Of a stretch of DNA of 64,000 bases, positions 53,316 to 63,105 are shown piece by piece. The translations under genes were made by a program, and so were the position numbers. Below the pieces are notes generated by a model. That model did not search any database. It was not told the DNA's origin and worked only from the letters and a program-made list of their open reading frames with translations. Positions within the stretch are counted from its first letter, which is position 1. Each line of letters begins with the position of its first letter. Source of the DNA: DATHXC01 sp035459965. GTDB taxonomy: Bacteria > Pseudomonadota > Gammaproteobacteria > Burkholderiales > Methylophilaceae. The DNA is taken from assembly GCA_035459965.1 (NCBI GenBank), contig DATHXC010000009.1, forward strand, positions 1-64,000, given 5' to 3'.

Positions 53316-54776
53316 TTATTCCTTAACGCTAGGTGGACCCTTGAAGCGTTTGGATTCACCGAATACAAACCAGAACACTGCCATGACAATGAGCATGGCA
53401 ATAATCAGGTAGAGCACTTTTTCATTCGGCGGCTGCACGCCAACGAATACCAGGAAAGCACCGCCCAGAACCGCCAGGCCAGCGATCAACTTGGATGCGC
53501 CTCCCAGGTTGAATGGGCCTTTGTGCGTCCAGGTTTTACCTTCAGCCAGGATACCGGCTGCAATTGGCATGGCATAAGACAAGTACAGGAACACCGCACA
53601 CCCGGTTGAAAGCACGACGAATGCATCGCCATACAAGGTAGCTGACATTGCCAGTATGGCTGAAACCCATACCGCTGCCACTGGCGTTTTCAGGGTTGGA
53701 TTAACGGTACGTAGGAAATTGGATGCAGGTAAACCGCCATCACGTGCAAACGCATACATCATGCGTGAGCAGGATGTGAGGCAAGCGAGGCCACACAGGA
53801 AGTTAACGATAAAAATACCGATACCAAGGGCAATCCTTAAGCCAGGAGGCAAGGAAGTTAACAAGGACTCGAAGAAGCCCATGCCCTGCTTAACGCCCTC
53901 TGCCAAATCAGGCATCACCAGCACAAAAGTACAGATCATGATGTAACCGAAAATGGCTGAATATACGACCGAGCTGACGATGCCCTTGGGCACGGTTTTG
54001 GCAGCATCTTTGGTTTCTTCGGAGGTGTGGGCGGAGGCATCAAAACCGGTGATGGTATACACCGTGAGCAGTAAACCGCTCAGGAATGGGAAAATCACAC
54101 CTTCGTTTCTAGGCCAGACACTGCCCTCGGCACCGGTAAAGTTAGTGAAGGTAAACAGTCGGGAGAAATCCAGGCCATTCTGGTTGTAGGCCAACAAGGA
54201 AACTGTCAGTGCAACTGCCAACACGAAAATCATGTAGCCCGAGATATCAGTAATTTTGGTGGTGAATTTTGGAAAACGATAGATCAATATGGCTTGTATC
54301 GCCATGATTGAGGCAATAAACGGCGTTGGGCCAATATCGACGCCAAGCAGAGGCTCAATCAGTGTTTTGAAAAACGGATCGTAAACGCCGTAATCGACTG
54401 AAGCGACCACGAAAATCAGGCCCAGCAGGTTGAACCACGCAGTACACCAGCCAAAGCCTTTACCGCCAAGGATAGAGCCCCAATGGTAGAGGCCACCCGC
54501 TGTCGGGTAACTCGAAGCAATCTGCGCCATGGCGAGCGCCACGATGGTGGCAAACAAACCGCCAACCAGCCAGCCTATGCCAACAGAGGCACCGCCACCA
54601 GCGCCCAAAGCTTGCGGAAAAGCTGAGATGCCGCCCGCGAGGATACAGATAATGGAAAATGAAATAGCGAAATTGGAAAAACCGCCCATATGTCGATGCA
54701 GCTCCTGCTCGTAGCCCATCTTTTTTAATTGCGCGGTATCGTCTAACGTTGATTCGGTCTCACTAACACTGGTCAT
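53316..54776 (-). CDS. APC-superfamily permease, probable ethanolamine uptake
   Basis: The 486-residue protein has about 12 transmembrane helices and the APC pattern: MGYEQELHRHMGGFSNFAIS at about residue 20, SSYPTAGGLYHWG, and GFDASAHTSEETKDAAK. It resembles the choline/GABA/amino-acid branch rather than the eutH or classical eat permeases. Being first in a run with eutA and eutBC, ethanolamine is the most likely substrate; methylamine or glutamate cannot be excluded, as the NMG operon lies upstream. GGGGATAC precedes the ATG. Confidence 0.85.
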   Translation of the reverse strand: MTSVSETESTLDDTAQLKKMGYEQELHRHMGGFSNFAISFSIICILAGGISAFPQALGAGGGASVGIGWLVGGLFATIVALAMAQIASSYPTAGGLYHWGSILGGKGFGWCTAWFNLLGLIFVVASVDYGVYDPFFKTLIEPLLGVDIGPTPFIASIMAIQAILIYRFPKFTTKITDISGYMIFVLAVALTVSLLAYNQNGLDFSRLFTFTNFTGAEGSVWPRNEGVIFPFLSGLLLTVYTITGFDASAHTSEETKDAAKTVPKGIVSSVVYSAIFGYIMICTFVLVMPDLAEGVKQGMGFFESLLTSLPPGLRIALGIGIFIVNFLCGLACLTSCSRMMYAFARDGGLPASNFLRTVNPTLKTPVAAVWVSAILAMSATLYGDAFVVLSTGCAVFLYLSYAMPIAAGILAEGKTWTHKGPFNLGGASKLIAGLAVLGGAFLVFVGVQPPNEKVLYLIIAMLIVMAVFWFVFGESKRFKGPPSVKE

Positions 54777-54946
54777 GTTGTATCCCCTTTGATCAATTGA
54801 CTGTTGGCTGATTTACTGTTTAAACCTAATGCGGACTCCTCGAAAAAGCTTTTTTAGAATAAAGAGATAAGACTTTAAGCTTACGCCCTGATTATTGAGC
54901 ATTTAGCTGCAAATTACTATCCCAGATTGGCAGAACCAAACCAAAT

Positions 54947-54986
54947 CGCCTGAACTAGCCAGTTTATTAACAAGCTAGGTCAGGCG
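54947..54986 (-). terminator. Hairpin downstream of the NMG operon
   Basis: CGCCTGAACTAGC and GCTAGGTCAGGCG form a 13-base stem with one mismatch and a 14-base loop, 30 bases after the mgsC stop codon. On the minus strand it is followed by ATTTGGTTTGG, a T-rich stretch. It probably ends or attenuates the NMG operon before the permease-eut genes. The rest of the 239-base gap contains an AAAAAGCTTTTT palindrome at about 54845 but no gene. Confidence 0.6.
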
Positions 54987-55015
54987 TAACACATTCAGTG
55001 CTAAAACTAACTGAT

Positions 55016-56419
55016 TTAGAAGGGCGTACTACCTGGTATCCAAGTAGTTCCAGCCAACGGCACCTTGGCCATGGCGGCAGCTTCTATGGTCAGCGCGACC
55101 AGGTCTTCCGGCTCCAGGTTATGCAGGTGCGATTTACCGCAGGCACGGGCAATCACCTGCGCTTCCATGGTCAGCACGGAAATGTAGTTGGCTAGCCTAT
55201 GCCCTGCCTTAACTGGATCCACACGCTTCATCAGTTCAGGGTCCTGCGTGGTGATGCCAGCGGGATCCTTGCCTTCATGCCAGTCATCGTAAGCGCCAGC
55301 GGTGGTGCCCAGCTTTTGGTACTCTTCTTCCAGGTGCGGATCATTGTCACCCAGCGCAATCAATGCTGCGGTACCGATGGCCACGGCATCAGCACCCAGT
55401 GCCAGTGCTTTTGCTACATCTGCACCGTTACGGATACCACCAGAGACGATCAGCTGCACACTATCCTTGCCGTTGCGGTAAACACCCAGGTCCTGCAAGG
55501 CTTGTACCGCAGGGCGAATGGCTGCCAGAATCGGGATGCCCACATGCTCGATAAATACTTCCTGTGTGGCCGCAGTGCCGCCCTGCATACCGTCCAGCAC
55601 CACGACATCGGCGCCTGACTTGACCGCCAGCGCCACATCGAAATAGGGGCGAGTCGCACCGATCTTCACGTAGATCGGTTTTTCCCAGTCGGTGATTTCA
55701 CGCAATTCGTTAATCTTGATTTCCAGGTCATCCGGGCCGGTCCAGTCAGGGTGACGGCAAGCCGAGCGCTGGTCGATGCCTTCCGGCAGGCAGCGCATCT
55801 TGGCGACACGCGCACTGATCTTCTGGCCCAGCAGCATGCCACCGCCGCCCGGTTTTGCGCCCTGGCCGATCACGACTTCAATCGCATCAGCCTTGCGCAG
55901 ATCGTCCGGGTTCATGCCGTAGCGTGAAGGCAGGTATTGATACACCAGCGTTTTGGACTGGCCACGTTCTTCCGGCGTCATGCCGCCGTCGCCGGTTGTA
56001 GTACTGGTACCGACAGCGGTAGCGCCTCGACCCAGTGCTTCCTTGGCCGGGCCTGACAGTGCGCCGAAGCTCATGCCTGCAATGGTAACAGGCGTTTTGA
56101 GGTAGATAGGTTTTTTGGCAAAGCGTGTACCCAGCACCACATCGGTACCGCATTTTTCGCGGTAGCCTTCTAGCGGGTAGCGACTCACTGATGCGCCAAG
56201 GAACAGCAGGTCATCAAAATGCGGCAGCTTGCGCTTGGCGCCTGCGCCACGGATGTCATAGATACCTGTCGCTGCAGCGCGGCGGATTTCGGACATGCTT
56301 TGCGGATCAAATGTCGCCGAAAAGCGCGGCGTAGTTTGCGGTATGTGATGCTCTACTTTCGTAGGCTTTTTCTGCTTGTCCATTTTTATGGCTTTCTCTA
56401 GTTTTTTAGAGTCTTTCAT
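55016..56419 (-). CDS. mgsC: N-methylglutamate synthase, FMN/glutamate-synthase subunit
   Basis: The 467-residue protein matches the FMN-binding core of glutamate synthase. GGGGMLLGQKISARVAKMRC leads into the iron-sulfur Cys region CLPEGIDQRSACRHPDW, and GADVVVLDGMQGGTAATQE and GGIRNGADVAKALALGADAV are the barrel motifs. As the third subunit of NMG synthase it transfers methylamine's methylated nitrogen to form N-methylglutamate. It is the distal gene of the mgs set, and its ATG overlaps the mgsB stop. Confidence 0.94.
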   Translation of the reverse strand: MKDSKKLEKAIKMDKQKKPTKVEHHIPQTTPRFSATFDPQSMSEIRRAAATGIYDIRGAGAKRKLPHFDDLLFLGASVSRYPLEGYREKCGTDVVLGTRFAKKPIYLKTPVTIAGMSFGALSGPAKEALGRGATAVGTSTTTGDGGMTPEERGQSKTLVYQYLPSRYGMNPDDLRKADAIEVVIGQGAKPGGGGMLLGQKISARVAKMRCLPEGIDQRSACRHPDWTGPDDLEIKINELREITDWEKPIYVKIGATRPYFDVALAVKSGADVVVLDGMQGGTAATQEVFIEHVGIPILAAIRPAVQALQDLGVYRNGKDSVQLIVSGGIRNGADVAKALALGADAVAIGTAALIALGDNDPHLEEEYQKLGTTAGAYDDWHEGKDPAGITTQDPELMKRVDPVKAGHRLANYISVLTMEAQVIARACGKSHLHNLEPEDLVALTIEAAAMAKVPLAGTTWIPGSTPF

Positions 56420-57159
56420 TAGTAGGCTCCTGCATTATCGACATGGAAGTTATACAGCGTACGTGCAGAGCCATAGAGCGTAAAACTATCGGGGTTGACC
56501 TTGGCAAAGCCTGCCTTGGCAAGCAAGCCCACCAGTATCTGGCGATCCTCTTTACCCATTTTCTTCTGCTCGCAATCAGCACCCAGGCTCTTCACCTTGC
56601 CACGCACAAAGATACGGGCTTCATACAAGGAATCGCCCAGCGCTTCGCCAGCGTCACCAAGAATTACCAGATTGCCCGCCTGTGCCATAAAGGCTGAGAA
56701 GCTGCCGACTGATCCGCCCACCACAATATCCGCGCCCTTGAGCGAGATACCGCAACGCAGGCCTGCATCGCCATCAATCACCAGCAGTCCACCTTGTGCA
56801 GTAGCGCCAGCGGCATTGGAGGCAAACCCTTTCACATGAACCTTGCCGGACATCATGTTTTCGGCCACGCCAGTACCAGCGCTGCCGGTGATGGTGACAT
56901 CCGCCAGCTGGTTCATGCCTGCAGCGTAATAACCGGCATGACCATCTATCGTCACATTCACGGTCGAGTTCAAGCCCGCGGCAATGCTATGGGCGCCATT
57001 GGGGTTGCTGATCGTGATGGATTTGCCATTCAAGGTTTCTGCCTTGCCATGCAAAAACTGGTTCACTTCACGCAATGCGATGGTGTCCAGGTCAAAACTG
57101 TTGGCCTTGCCGGCTTTTTGAGCTGGCGCTTTCACTGATTTTTTAGCTAGATTTTCCAT
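56419..57159 (-). CDS. mgsB: N-methylglutamate synthase, GXGXG-domain subunit
   Basis: The 246-residue protein is a glutamate-synthase C-terminal (GXGXG) beta-helix domain. Regular repeats such as AGLNSTVNVTIDGHAGYYAA, GSAGTGVAENMMSGKVHVKG and VIDGDAGLRCGISLKG build the helix. It bridges the amidotransferase and FMN subunits. It overlaps mgsA by 13 bases and mgsC by one. The Lys/Ala-rich N-terminus is an extension of low complexity. Confidence 0.94.
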   Translation of the reverse strand: MENLAKKSVKAPAQKAGKANSFDLDTIALREVNQFLHGKAETLNGKSITISNPNGAHSIAAGLNSTVNVTIDGHAGYYAAGMNQLADVTITGSAGTGVAENMMSGKVHVKGFASNAAGATAQGGLLVIDGDAGLRCGISLKGADIVVGGSVGSFSAFMAQAGNLVILGDAGEALGDSLYEARIFVRGKVKSLGADCEQKKMGKEDRQILVGLLAKAGFAKVNPDSFTLYGSARTLYNFHVDNAGAY

Positions 57160-58043
57160 ACGTACATTTCCTTGGGGCTAGGCTCAAACACATGGGCATT
57201 CTTGATATCGGGCAAATGTGCCAGTGAGCGGAATTCAGAAGCGATGGCTACATAATCATCATGCTCGGCAATCACGGCAGGTTTACAAGCGAAGGGATCG
57301 CGTACCAGCGCCAGCTCGGTCTTGGTGCCCATCAGCAGCGTGTAAAAACCATCCAGCTCTTCAAAGCCTTGCTCCAGTGCGGCTTTCAGGTCATCACCTT
57401 CGCGCATGCGCCATTGCAGAAAGCGGCAAGCAGCTTCGGTATCGTTATCAGTCTCGAACTCGATGCCTTCCTTCTCCAGCTTGCGGCGTAGACTGTGTGC
57501 GTTGGATAAAGAACCGTTGTGTACCAGGCACCAATCCTGGCCGGCAGTAAAAGGGTGGGCGTGGGCTGGAGTGATAGCTGACTCGGTCGCCATACGGGTA
57601 TGGCCGACGAGGTGGGTACCACTCACATTGGGCAAGTCGTAACGCGCAGCGACATCCGCTGGCAGGCCGGTGTCCTTATACACATCGATAGATTGACCTA
57701 CGGATAGCAGATGCACATTCGGGTAGCTTTGCTTGAGCCAGCTTTTAATGCTGCCTGAATCGAGCTCGGAGGTGAGGATGGCATGATTACCCTGGGCATG
57801 CAGGGCAGGCTTTTTACCATACTGGCTAGCCAGCTCAGCCGCCAGACCTTGCCAGTTAAATGCCATGGAAGGCGCATACAGGCTGTATTTCAGGGCATTT
57901 TTTCCCACAGGGGCGGTAAATACTGCCATGCCTGCTGAATCAGGCCCGCGCTCTGTCATGCCGATCAGCATGGGCATCATCAGCTCGCCAATGTTGGCGC
58001 GCATGCTTGGTTTTTTAACCAGTAATCCTACAATTCCACACAT
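57147..58043 (-). CDS. mgsA: N-methylglutamate synthase, glutamine amidotransferase subunit
   Basis: The 298-residue class II glutamine amidotransferase has the N-terminal nucleophile Cys2 in MCGIVGLLVKK. GTHLVGHTRMATESAITPAH and WCLVHNGSLSN are the conserved glutaminase motifs. In NMG synthase this domain handles gamma-glutamylmethylamide, releasing methylamine for transfer. It follows gmaS by 41 bases in the direction of transcription. Confidence 0.94.
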   Translation of the reverse strand: MCGIVGLLVKKPSMRANIGELMMPMLIGMTERGPDSAGMAVFTAPVGKNALKYSLYAPSMAFNWQGLAAELASQYGKKPALHAQGNHAILTSELDSGSIKSWLKQSYPNVHLLSVGQSIDVYKDTGLPADVAARYDLPNVSGTHLVGHTRMATESAITPAHAHPFTAGQDWCLVHNGSLSNAHSLRRKLEKEGIEFETDNDTEAACRFLQWRMREGDDLKAALEQGFEELDGFYTLLMGTKTELALVRDPFACKPAVIAEHDDYVAIASEFRSLAHLPDIKNAHVFEPSPKEMYVWKI

Positions 58044-58084
58044 AGTATTTCTCCTAAAACTTTGCTAGTAACTTCAATCATCAA

Positions 58085-59422
58085 TTAATAGAACTCGACG
58101 TAGCGACTGACTTCCCAATCCGACACATGCCGCTGGTAATCCACCCACTCCATACGCTTGAGGTCGATAAATTCCTGCGACAGCTTGTCGCCTAGCGCAT
58201 CACGGATCACCTTGTCTTGCTCCAGCGCGCTCAATGCCTCACCCAGGTTTTGCGGCAAGATCTTGATGCCCTGTTTATGGATTTCTTCCAGTGAGTAGTC
58301 ATACAGATTTTCGCTGCGTGGCTTGCCAGGGTTCAGCTCGCGCTTGACGCCATCCATACCCGCAGCGATCACGGCGGCAGTCGCCAGGTAGGGGTTACAG
58401 CTGCCATCCGGCAGGCGTAATTCCAGGCGGCCATAAGGGATACGTACCAGCGTAGAACGGTTGTTGTCGCCGTAAGCGATGTAAGCGGGCGCCCACGTCG
58501 CACCGGATAAAGAGCGCCCAACTACCAGGCGCTTATAGGAGTTCACCGAAGGCGTGCAAATCGCAGCCAGCGCAGGTGCATGTTCCAGTATGCCTGCCAG
58601 GAAATGGTAGGCCATCTTGGAAAGCCCCAGGCCGTTCTTGTCAGTTTTGTCCATGAAGATATTGGCGTTTTTGGTATCGCCTATCGACATATGCATGTGC
58701 ATGCCGTTACCCGGGCGGTTGCTGAAAGGCTTGGGCATGAATGAGCAGATCATGCCCATCTGGTTAGCGATTTCGGACGCTGCCATCTTAAACATGATGT
58801 AGTTGTCCGCGCTTTTCAGGGCATCGGTATAGGTATAGTTGACCTCGAACTGACCATTGGCATCTTCATGGTCGATCTGGTACACGTCCATGCCTACTGC
58901 CAATAGCGACTCAGTCAGTTTTTCCAGGTACGCAGATTTGCGTGTGATGCCCTTGTAGTCATAACAGGGTTTTTGCAGCAGGTCGGTATCGTCGCTGGGC
59001 TGGATAACGCCGTGTTCATCGCGCTTCAACAAGGAAAATTCGGGCTCCAGGCCGGTATAGAAGGTCCAGCCTTTCTTTGCCATCTTGTCGAGCTGCTTCT
59101 TGAGCACCACACGGGCATCATATTCATAGGGCTTGCCATTGACATGCCCATCGCACACGATGCGCGCGTAGCCTGGCTGCCATGGCACCGGGCCCAGTGT
59201 AGCAAGCTCGCCTACCGCCATGTAATCCGGGCCGTTTGGCGCAATGCCTGTACCCCAGATGGCGCCACCGGCAAAGCCAGCACCTGCAGTAAGTACATCT
59301 TCCAGATGGGCTGACGGCACCGATTTCACCTTGGCCACGCCATGAATATCCACAAACTGCGCCAGCACATACTTGATGCTGTTGTCTTTAATAAACTTCT
59401 TTGCTTCAGCTAACGACTTCAT
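58085..59422 (-). CDS. gmaS: Gamma-glutamylmethylamide synthetase
   Basis: The 445-residue protein belongs to the glutamine synthetase superfamily: [18 protein letters not shown] at the start, GLEPEFSL and [12 protein letters not shown] metal sites, [11 protein letters not shown], and the [19 protein letters not shown] segment near the end. GmaS joins methylamine to glutamate with ATP. Its place between mgdABCD and mgsABC is decisive, since sequence alone is close to type III-like GlnA proteins. A RBS (AAAGGGG) precedes the ATG. Confidence 0.95.
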   Translation of the reverse strand: MKSLAEAKKFIKDNSIKYVLAQFVDIHGVAKVKSVPSAHLEDVLTAGAGFAGGAIWGTGIAPNGPDYMAVGELATLGPVPWQPGYARIVCDGHVNGKPYEYDARVVLKKQLDKMAKKGWTFYTGLEPEFSLLKRDEHGVIQPSDDTDLLQKPCYDYKGITRKSAYLEKLTESLLAVGMDVYQIDHEDANGQFEVNYTYTDALKSADNYIMFKMAASEIANQMGMICSFMPKPFSNRPGNGMHMHMSIGDTKNANIFMDKTDKNGLGLSKMAYHFLAGILEHAPALAAICTPSVNSYKRLVVGRSLSGATWAPAYIAYGDNNRSTLVRIPYGRLELRLPDGSCNPYLATAAVIAAGMDGVKRELNPGKPRSENLYDYSLEEIHKQGIKILPQNLGEALSALEQDKVIRDALGDKLSQEFIDLKRMEWVDYQRHVSDWEVSRYVEFY

Positions 59423-59452
59423 CGTGCATCCCCTTTTTTCATCAATATTCAG

Positions 59453-60187
59453 CTATAGATACTGTGCCAAGCCAACCGCGCCGCCGCCCAGCTCTGTTGC
59501 TATTTGCGTCAATGTCTCCCACATATAGGCGCCATATGTACCGTCGCACCAAATGCGGTATACCTCATCACCATCAATTTTCTGGCGTATCAATGTGGCC
59601 GAGATCCCTGCCACCTGTGTCATCAACAAAGTGTCAGCAGGCAAGGCTTTATCACGCAGGTCCAGCAGGCACAGCTCGCTCAACAGGTTAAGCACCTTGG
59701 TGCCGCTGAGTATGAATGCAGCATCGTGACGTACCACCTTGTAAACGCCCGCTGCCACTGGCTGTGCAATTGCAGCCTGCTGTAAAGCCGGGCATGCCTG
59801 TCCGTTGAACTGGTCTTCTATCAGGAACTCGCTATTGCCCAGGCGCAATACCAAGCTGGCATGGGTGGAGGGTGTAGCGGACGCCTGGTCAACCCCAAAG
59901 GCTAGCCAGCTATTGCTGACAGGCGGTATGGCGATGCCATGTTGTTGCAACCACGCCGCCGCATTCGGCCCCTTGACGCTAAAGCGACGCAGGTAGCTCA
60001 CATCGGTAATACCGAGCACTTTTTTGTGCTGATGCTCCAGTTCATTGGTGCTGTAGCGTAGGGCAATACGCATATCGTTGAGGCTAGTAAACTCAACCCC
60101 CGTGAAATCGGGCGTCTCATGTGCCAAGGCATAGGCAATTGGCGTCATTGCTACTGGTTTTGTTGTTGAAGGCGCTGACATAATCAA
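59453..60187 (-). CDS. mgdD: N-methylglutamate dehydrogenase, gamma-like subunit
   Basis: The 244-residue protein is related to the sarcosine oxidase gamma subunit (SoxG) and GcvT-like folate-binding folds (DVSYLRRFSVKGPNAAAWLQ is the clearest part). It packs with MgdC in the heterotetramer that oxidises N-methylglutamate to glutamate and a one-carbon unit bound to tetrahydrofolate. It overlaps mgdC by four bases. It is somewhat longer than typical SoxG. Confidence 0.92.
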   Translation of the reverse strand: MIMSAPSTTKPVAMTPIAYALAHETPDFTGVEFTSLNDMRIALRYSTNELEHQHKKVLGITDVSYLRRFSVKGPNAAAWLQQHGIAIPPVSNSWLAFGVDQASATPSTHASLVLRLGNSEFLIEDQFNGQACPALQQAAIAQPVAAGVYKVVRHDAAFILSGTKVLNLLSELCLLDLRDKALPADTLLMTQVAGISATLIRQKIDGDEVYRIWCDGTYGAYMWETLTQIATELGGGAVGLAQYL

Positions 60188-63105
60188 TGTTTTCCAATAA
60201 ATGGCGTGCTGACAACGGTGGCTTTAACCAGTGAGCCATTGTCAGTACGCACATAAAATTCAGAGCCAGGGGCGATTTTGGCTGGCGACACGTAGGCCAG
60301 GCCGATCACCTTGCCCACATTTTTGCTATACGCGATGCTGGTAACACGGCCGGCAATTTCACCTTTTTCTGTCTCATTCTTCTCGATCACCAGGTTGCAA
60401 TCGAGCGGCATCTGGCCCTGGTAAGCAGCATCCAGCACAAATGGCACCAGACGCTTCTTGACCGGGCGCTTGGCGATGATCTGCAAGCTGCGTTGACCGA
60501 CAAAGAACGGCTTGGTCATTTTCATGGCCCACTCTGCGCCGATTTCATATGGATTGGTCAGGCCGTCAGTATCGTGGCCGCTGATAGGATGACCCATCTC
60601 CAGTCGCAACAAGCGCTGGGCATCGGTGCCGAATGGACGTAAGCCATGGCTGGCACCCGCTTGCAACAGGCTATCCCATACATGCTGGGTATAGGCCGCT
60701 GGTACGTGGACTTCGTAAGCAAGCTCGGCCACGAAACCCACGCGCAATATACGCGCTGGCACTCCGGCAAACTCAGCTTCCGTGATTGCACCAAATGCAA
60801 GGCTACTCAAATCGAGCGTCGTCAGCTGCTGGGCCATCTCAAGCGCTGCCGGGCCTGCCACGTTCATGGCGCCATAAGCACCGGTGACATTCACCAAGCC
60901 GATATTCAATTGCCAGCGTTGCTGCCAGCGTTGCATCTCACGGTAGACCGCAGCGGCATTGGCTGTACTGGCAGTGACATAGAACAGCTCATCACCCAGC
61001 CGTGCAGCGATGCCATCGTCCACTACCACTGCGGACTCATCAAGCATCAGGGCATAGCGTGTTTCACCGATTTTCTGGCTGGCGAAACTGCCGGTATAGA
61101 AGCGCTCGAGAAACTCTGCAGCATCCGGCCCGCACACTTCGATCTTGCCCAATGTGCTGGAATCGATAATGCCTGCTTGATTGCGCACTGCATCACATTC
61201 GGCGGCTACTGCAAACTCTTTACTTACTCCACCTTGAGCGTAATACGCCGGACGCTTCCAGGCACCGGCATCAACAAATACTGCACCGGCATTCTCATGC
61301 CAGCCATGCAATGCGGTCAGGCGGTGCGGGTGAAATCCGCGGCCACCCAGATGGGCAAAAGGCGTTGGATGGAAGAATGGGCGTGCCGTGGTGGAACCGA
61401 CTTTCTCCACCGGTAAATTGCGGATGCGCGCCAAGATACGAATCGCATTCATATTGGAATGCTTGCCCTGACTGGGGCCCATACCCACTGTGGTAAAGCG
61501 CTTCATCAGCTCGATGTTGTCGAAGCCTTCCTGCGCGGCATTGATAAAGTCCTTGAGCTGCAAGTCTTCATCAAAGTCGATGAAGTTCCTGCCGTCAGCA
61601 TGTGGCACGACTGGGTAGGCATGGCTAGGAGAGCTTCCTTCATGCGCGGCCACTTCAATCACCGCTGCCTGCAGACCCAGATGCCTGATTGCCTCTGTCG
61701 CTGCGCGTTTACCATCATCGATACGCTGTTCCAGCCCGAATACGCCGTTTACCTTACCGGCGGCAAATACGCCGGTGGGCAATCTTTGCGGTACGAACTG
61801 CTGGACAGCCGCATCGAAACGCATCCCGGTACCAGCCTGGTACAGCAAGGCCGCAGCTGGTGCCCAGCCTGCACACATGACAATGCCGTCACAGGCGATA
61901 TTGATACTCTCACTGCTTTTGGCAACGGCTTGCTCGCTATCGTAAGGACAAATCACAGCACCTGCGACACCAAATTTGCCAGCGGTTGGGATGACTTCGT
62001 AAACGCAGTGGCCGTTATAGATAGCCACGCCCTTTTGGGCCACTAACGCCTGTAAACGCTTGTCTACCTTGGCCTGGCGCATATCCACCAGCGCAGCGAT
62101 AGTTACGCCCGCATTCAATAAATCCAGCGCTACACGGTAGCCATAGTCATTCGCCGTGACCACCACGCCATTGTGGAAAGGCTTGGTGGCATAGCGATGC
62201 ATCAGACGCTGTGCTGCGGAACCCAGCATCACCCCCGGCAGATCATTATTGCGGAACACCGGCGGCTGCTCGAATACACCACTGGCAACGATAACAGCGC
62301 GAGCACGAATTTTGGTGATGCCATCAACACCGACAATCGGCACCAGGTGATCCGTGTAATAACCTGCGGCATAGGCGCCAGTATGCAGGGTGATATTTTC
62401 TGCATTCATCACCTGGCTTAACAGGCCATCACGCAGTGTGTTCAGCTTGTTTTCAGCGCTTGAACTATCTCCATTATGGCCACCATAATCGTAGGTCAGG
62501 CTACCGCCCGCCTGTTTGTTCTCATCCACCACAATCACTTCCAGCCCCGCACTTGCCGCTTCCAGCGCAGCCGACAAGCCGGAAACACCGGCGCCTATCA
62601 CCAGCAGGTCGCAGTGTGCATTGGTTTTACGCTTGGTAGTGCGCGGAAAATGGAAATTGACCACACCCAGGCCCGCGATATTGCGGATGATCCTTTCCCA
62701 GAACGGGAACAGCTTGCGCGGACTGTGGAAGGCTTTGTAGTAGAAGCCTACTGGCAAAAATGGCGCCAGCAATTCCAGGAAGCGTACCTTGTCATTTTGT
62801 ACGCCGCCCTTGGTGTTCACGGCATATAGCTTCATGCCCGCTTTGACTGCGACCACATCAGCACGGATATTGGTATCAGTGCCATCTGTCACCATCAAGT
62901 TGATGTCGTGGTTGGCCATGCTCAATATGCCGCGGGGGCGGTGATACTTGAAGCTGCGACCCAGGGCCTGCTCACCCGCAGCCCATAAGGCACTGGAGAT
63001 GGTATCGCCTTCATAGCCTGTGTATTCACGGCCTTCGAAATGGAATTTGACCGGCTTGCTGCGATCTATCCACTCCCCACTCATGTTCGGTAAGCGCTTA
63101 CTCAT
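60184..63105 (-). CDS. mgdC: N-methylglutamate dehydrogenase, alpha-like subunit
   Basis: The 973-residue protein follows the SoxA layout: an N-terminal 2Fe-2S ferredoxin-like domain (about 15-95, FHFEGREYTGYEGDTISSAL), an NAD(P)-binding Rossmann domain (about 165-480, CDLLVIGAGVSGLSAALEAA) and a C-terminal GcvT-type tetrahydrofolate domain (about 590-965). It channels the methyl carbon from N-methylglutamate to tetrahydrofolate. It is coupled by ATGA overlaps to mgdB and mgdD. Confidence 0.95.
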   Translation of the reverse strand: MSKRLPNMSGEWIDRSKPVKFHFEGREYTGYEGDTISSALWAAGEQALGRSFKYHRPRGILSMANHDINLMVTDGTDTNIRADVVAVKAGMKLYAVNTKGGVQNDKVRFLELLAPFLPVGFYYKAFHSPRKLFPFWERIIRNIAGLGVVNFHFPRTTKRKTNAHCDLLVIGAGVSGLSAALEAASAGLEVIVVDENKQAGGSLTYDYGGHNGDSSSAENKLNTLRDGLLSQVMNAENITLHTGAYAAGYYTDHLVPIVGVDGITKIRARAVIVASGVFEQPPVFRNNDLPGVMLGSAAQRLMHRYATKPFHNGVVVTANDYGYRVALDLLNAGVTIAALVDMRQAKVDKRLQALVAQKGVAIYNGHCVYEVIPTAGKFGVAGAVICPYDSEQAVAKSSESINIACDGIVMCAGWAPAAALLYQAGTGMRFDAAVQQFVPQRLPTGVFAAGKVNGVFGLEQRIDDGKRAATEAIRHLGLQAAVIEVAAHEGSSPSHAYPVVPHADGRNFIDFDEDLQLKDFINAAQEGFDNIELMKRFTTVGMGPSQGKHSNMNAIRILARIRNLPVEKVGSTTARPFFHPTPFAHLGGRGFHPHRLTALHGWHENAGAVFVDAGAWKRPAYYAQGGVSKEFAVAAECDAVRNQAGIIDSSTLGKIEVCGPDAAEFLERFYTGSFASQKIGETRYALMLDESAVVVDDGIAARLGDELFYVTASTANAAAVYREMQRWQQRWQLNIGLVNVTGAYGAMNVAGPAALEMAQQLTTLDLSSLAFGAITEAEFAGVPARILRVGFVAELAYEVHVPAAYTQHVWDSLLQAGASHGLRPFGTDAQRLLRLEMGHPISGHDTDGLTNPYEIGAEWAMKMTKPFFVGQRSLQIIAKRPVKKRLVPFVLDAAYQGQMPLDCNLVIEKNETEKGEIAGRVTSIAYSKNVGKVIGLAYVSPAKIAPGSEFYVRTDNGSLVKATVVSTPFIGKH

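Noticed and set aside
60646..61416. 256-residue plus-strand frame inside mgdC
   Set aside because: It is antisense to the conserved tetrahydrofolate-binding part of mgdC and lacks a credible start signal.
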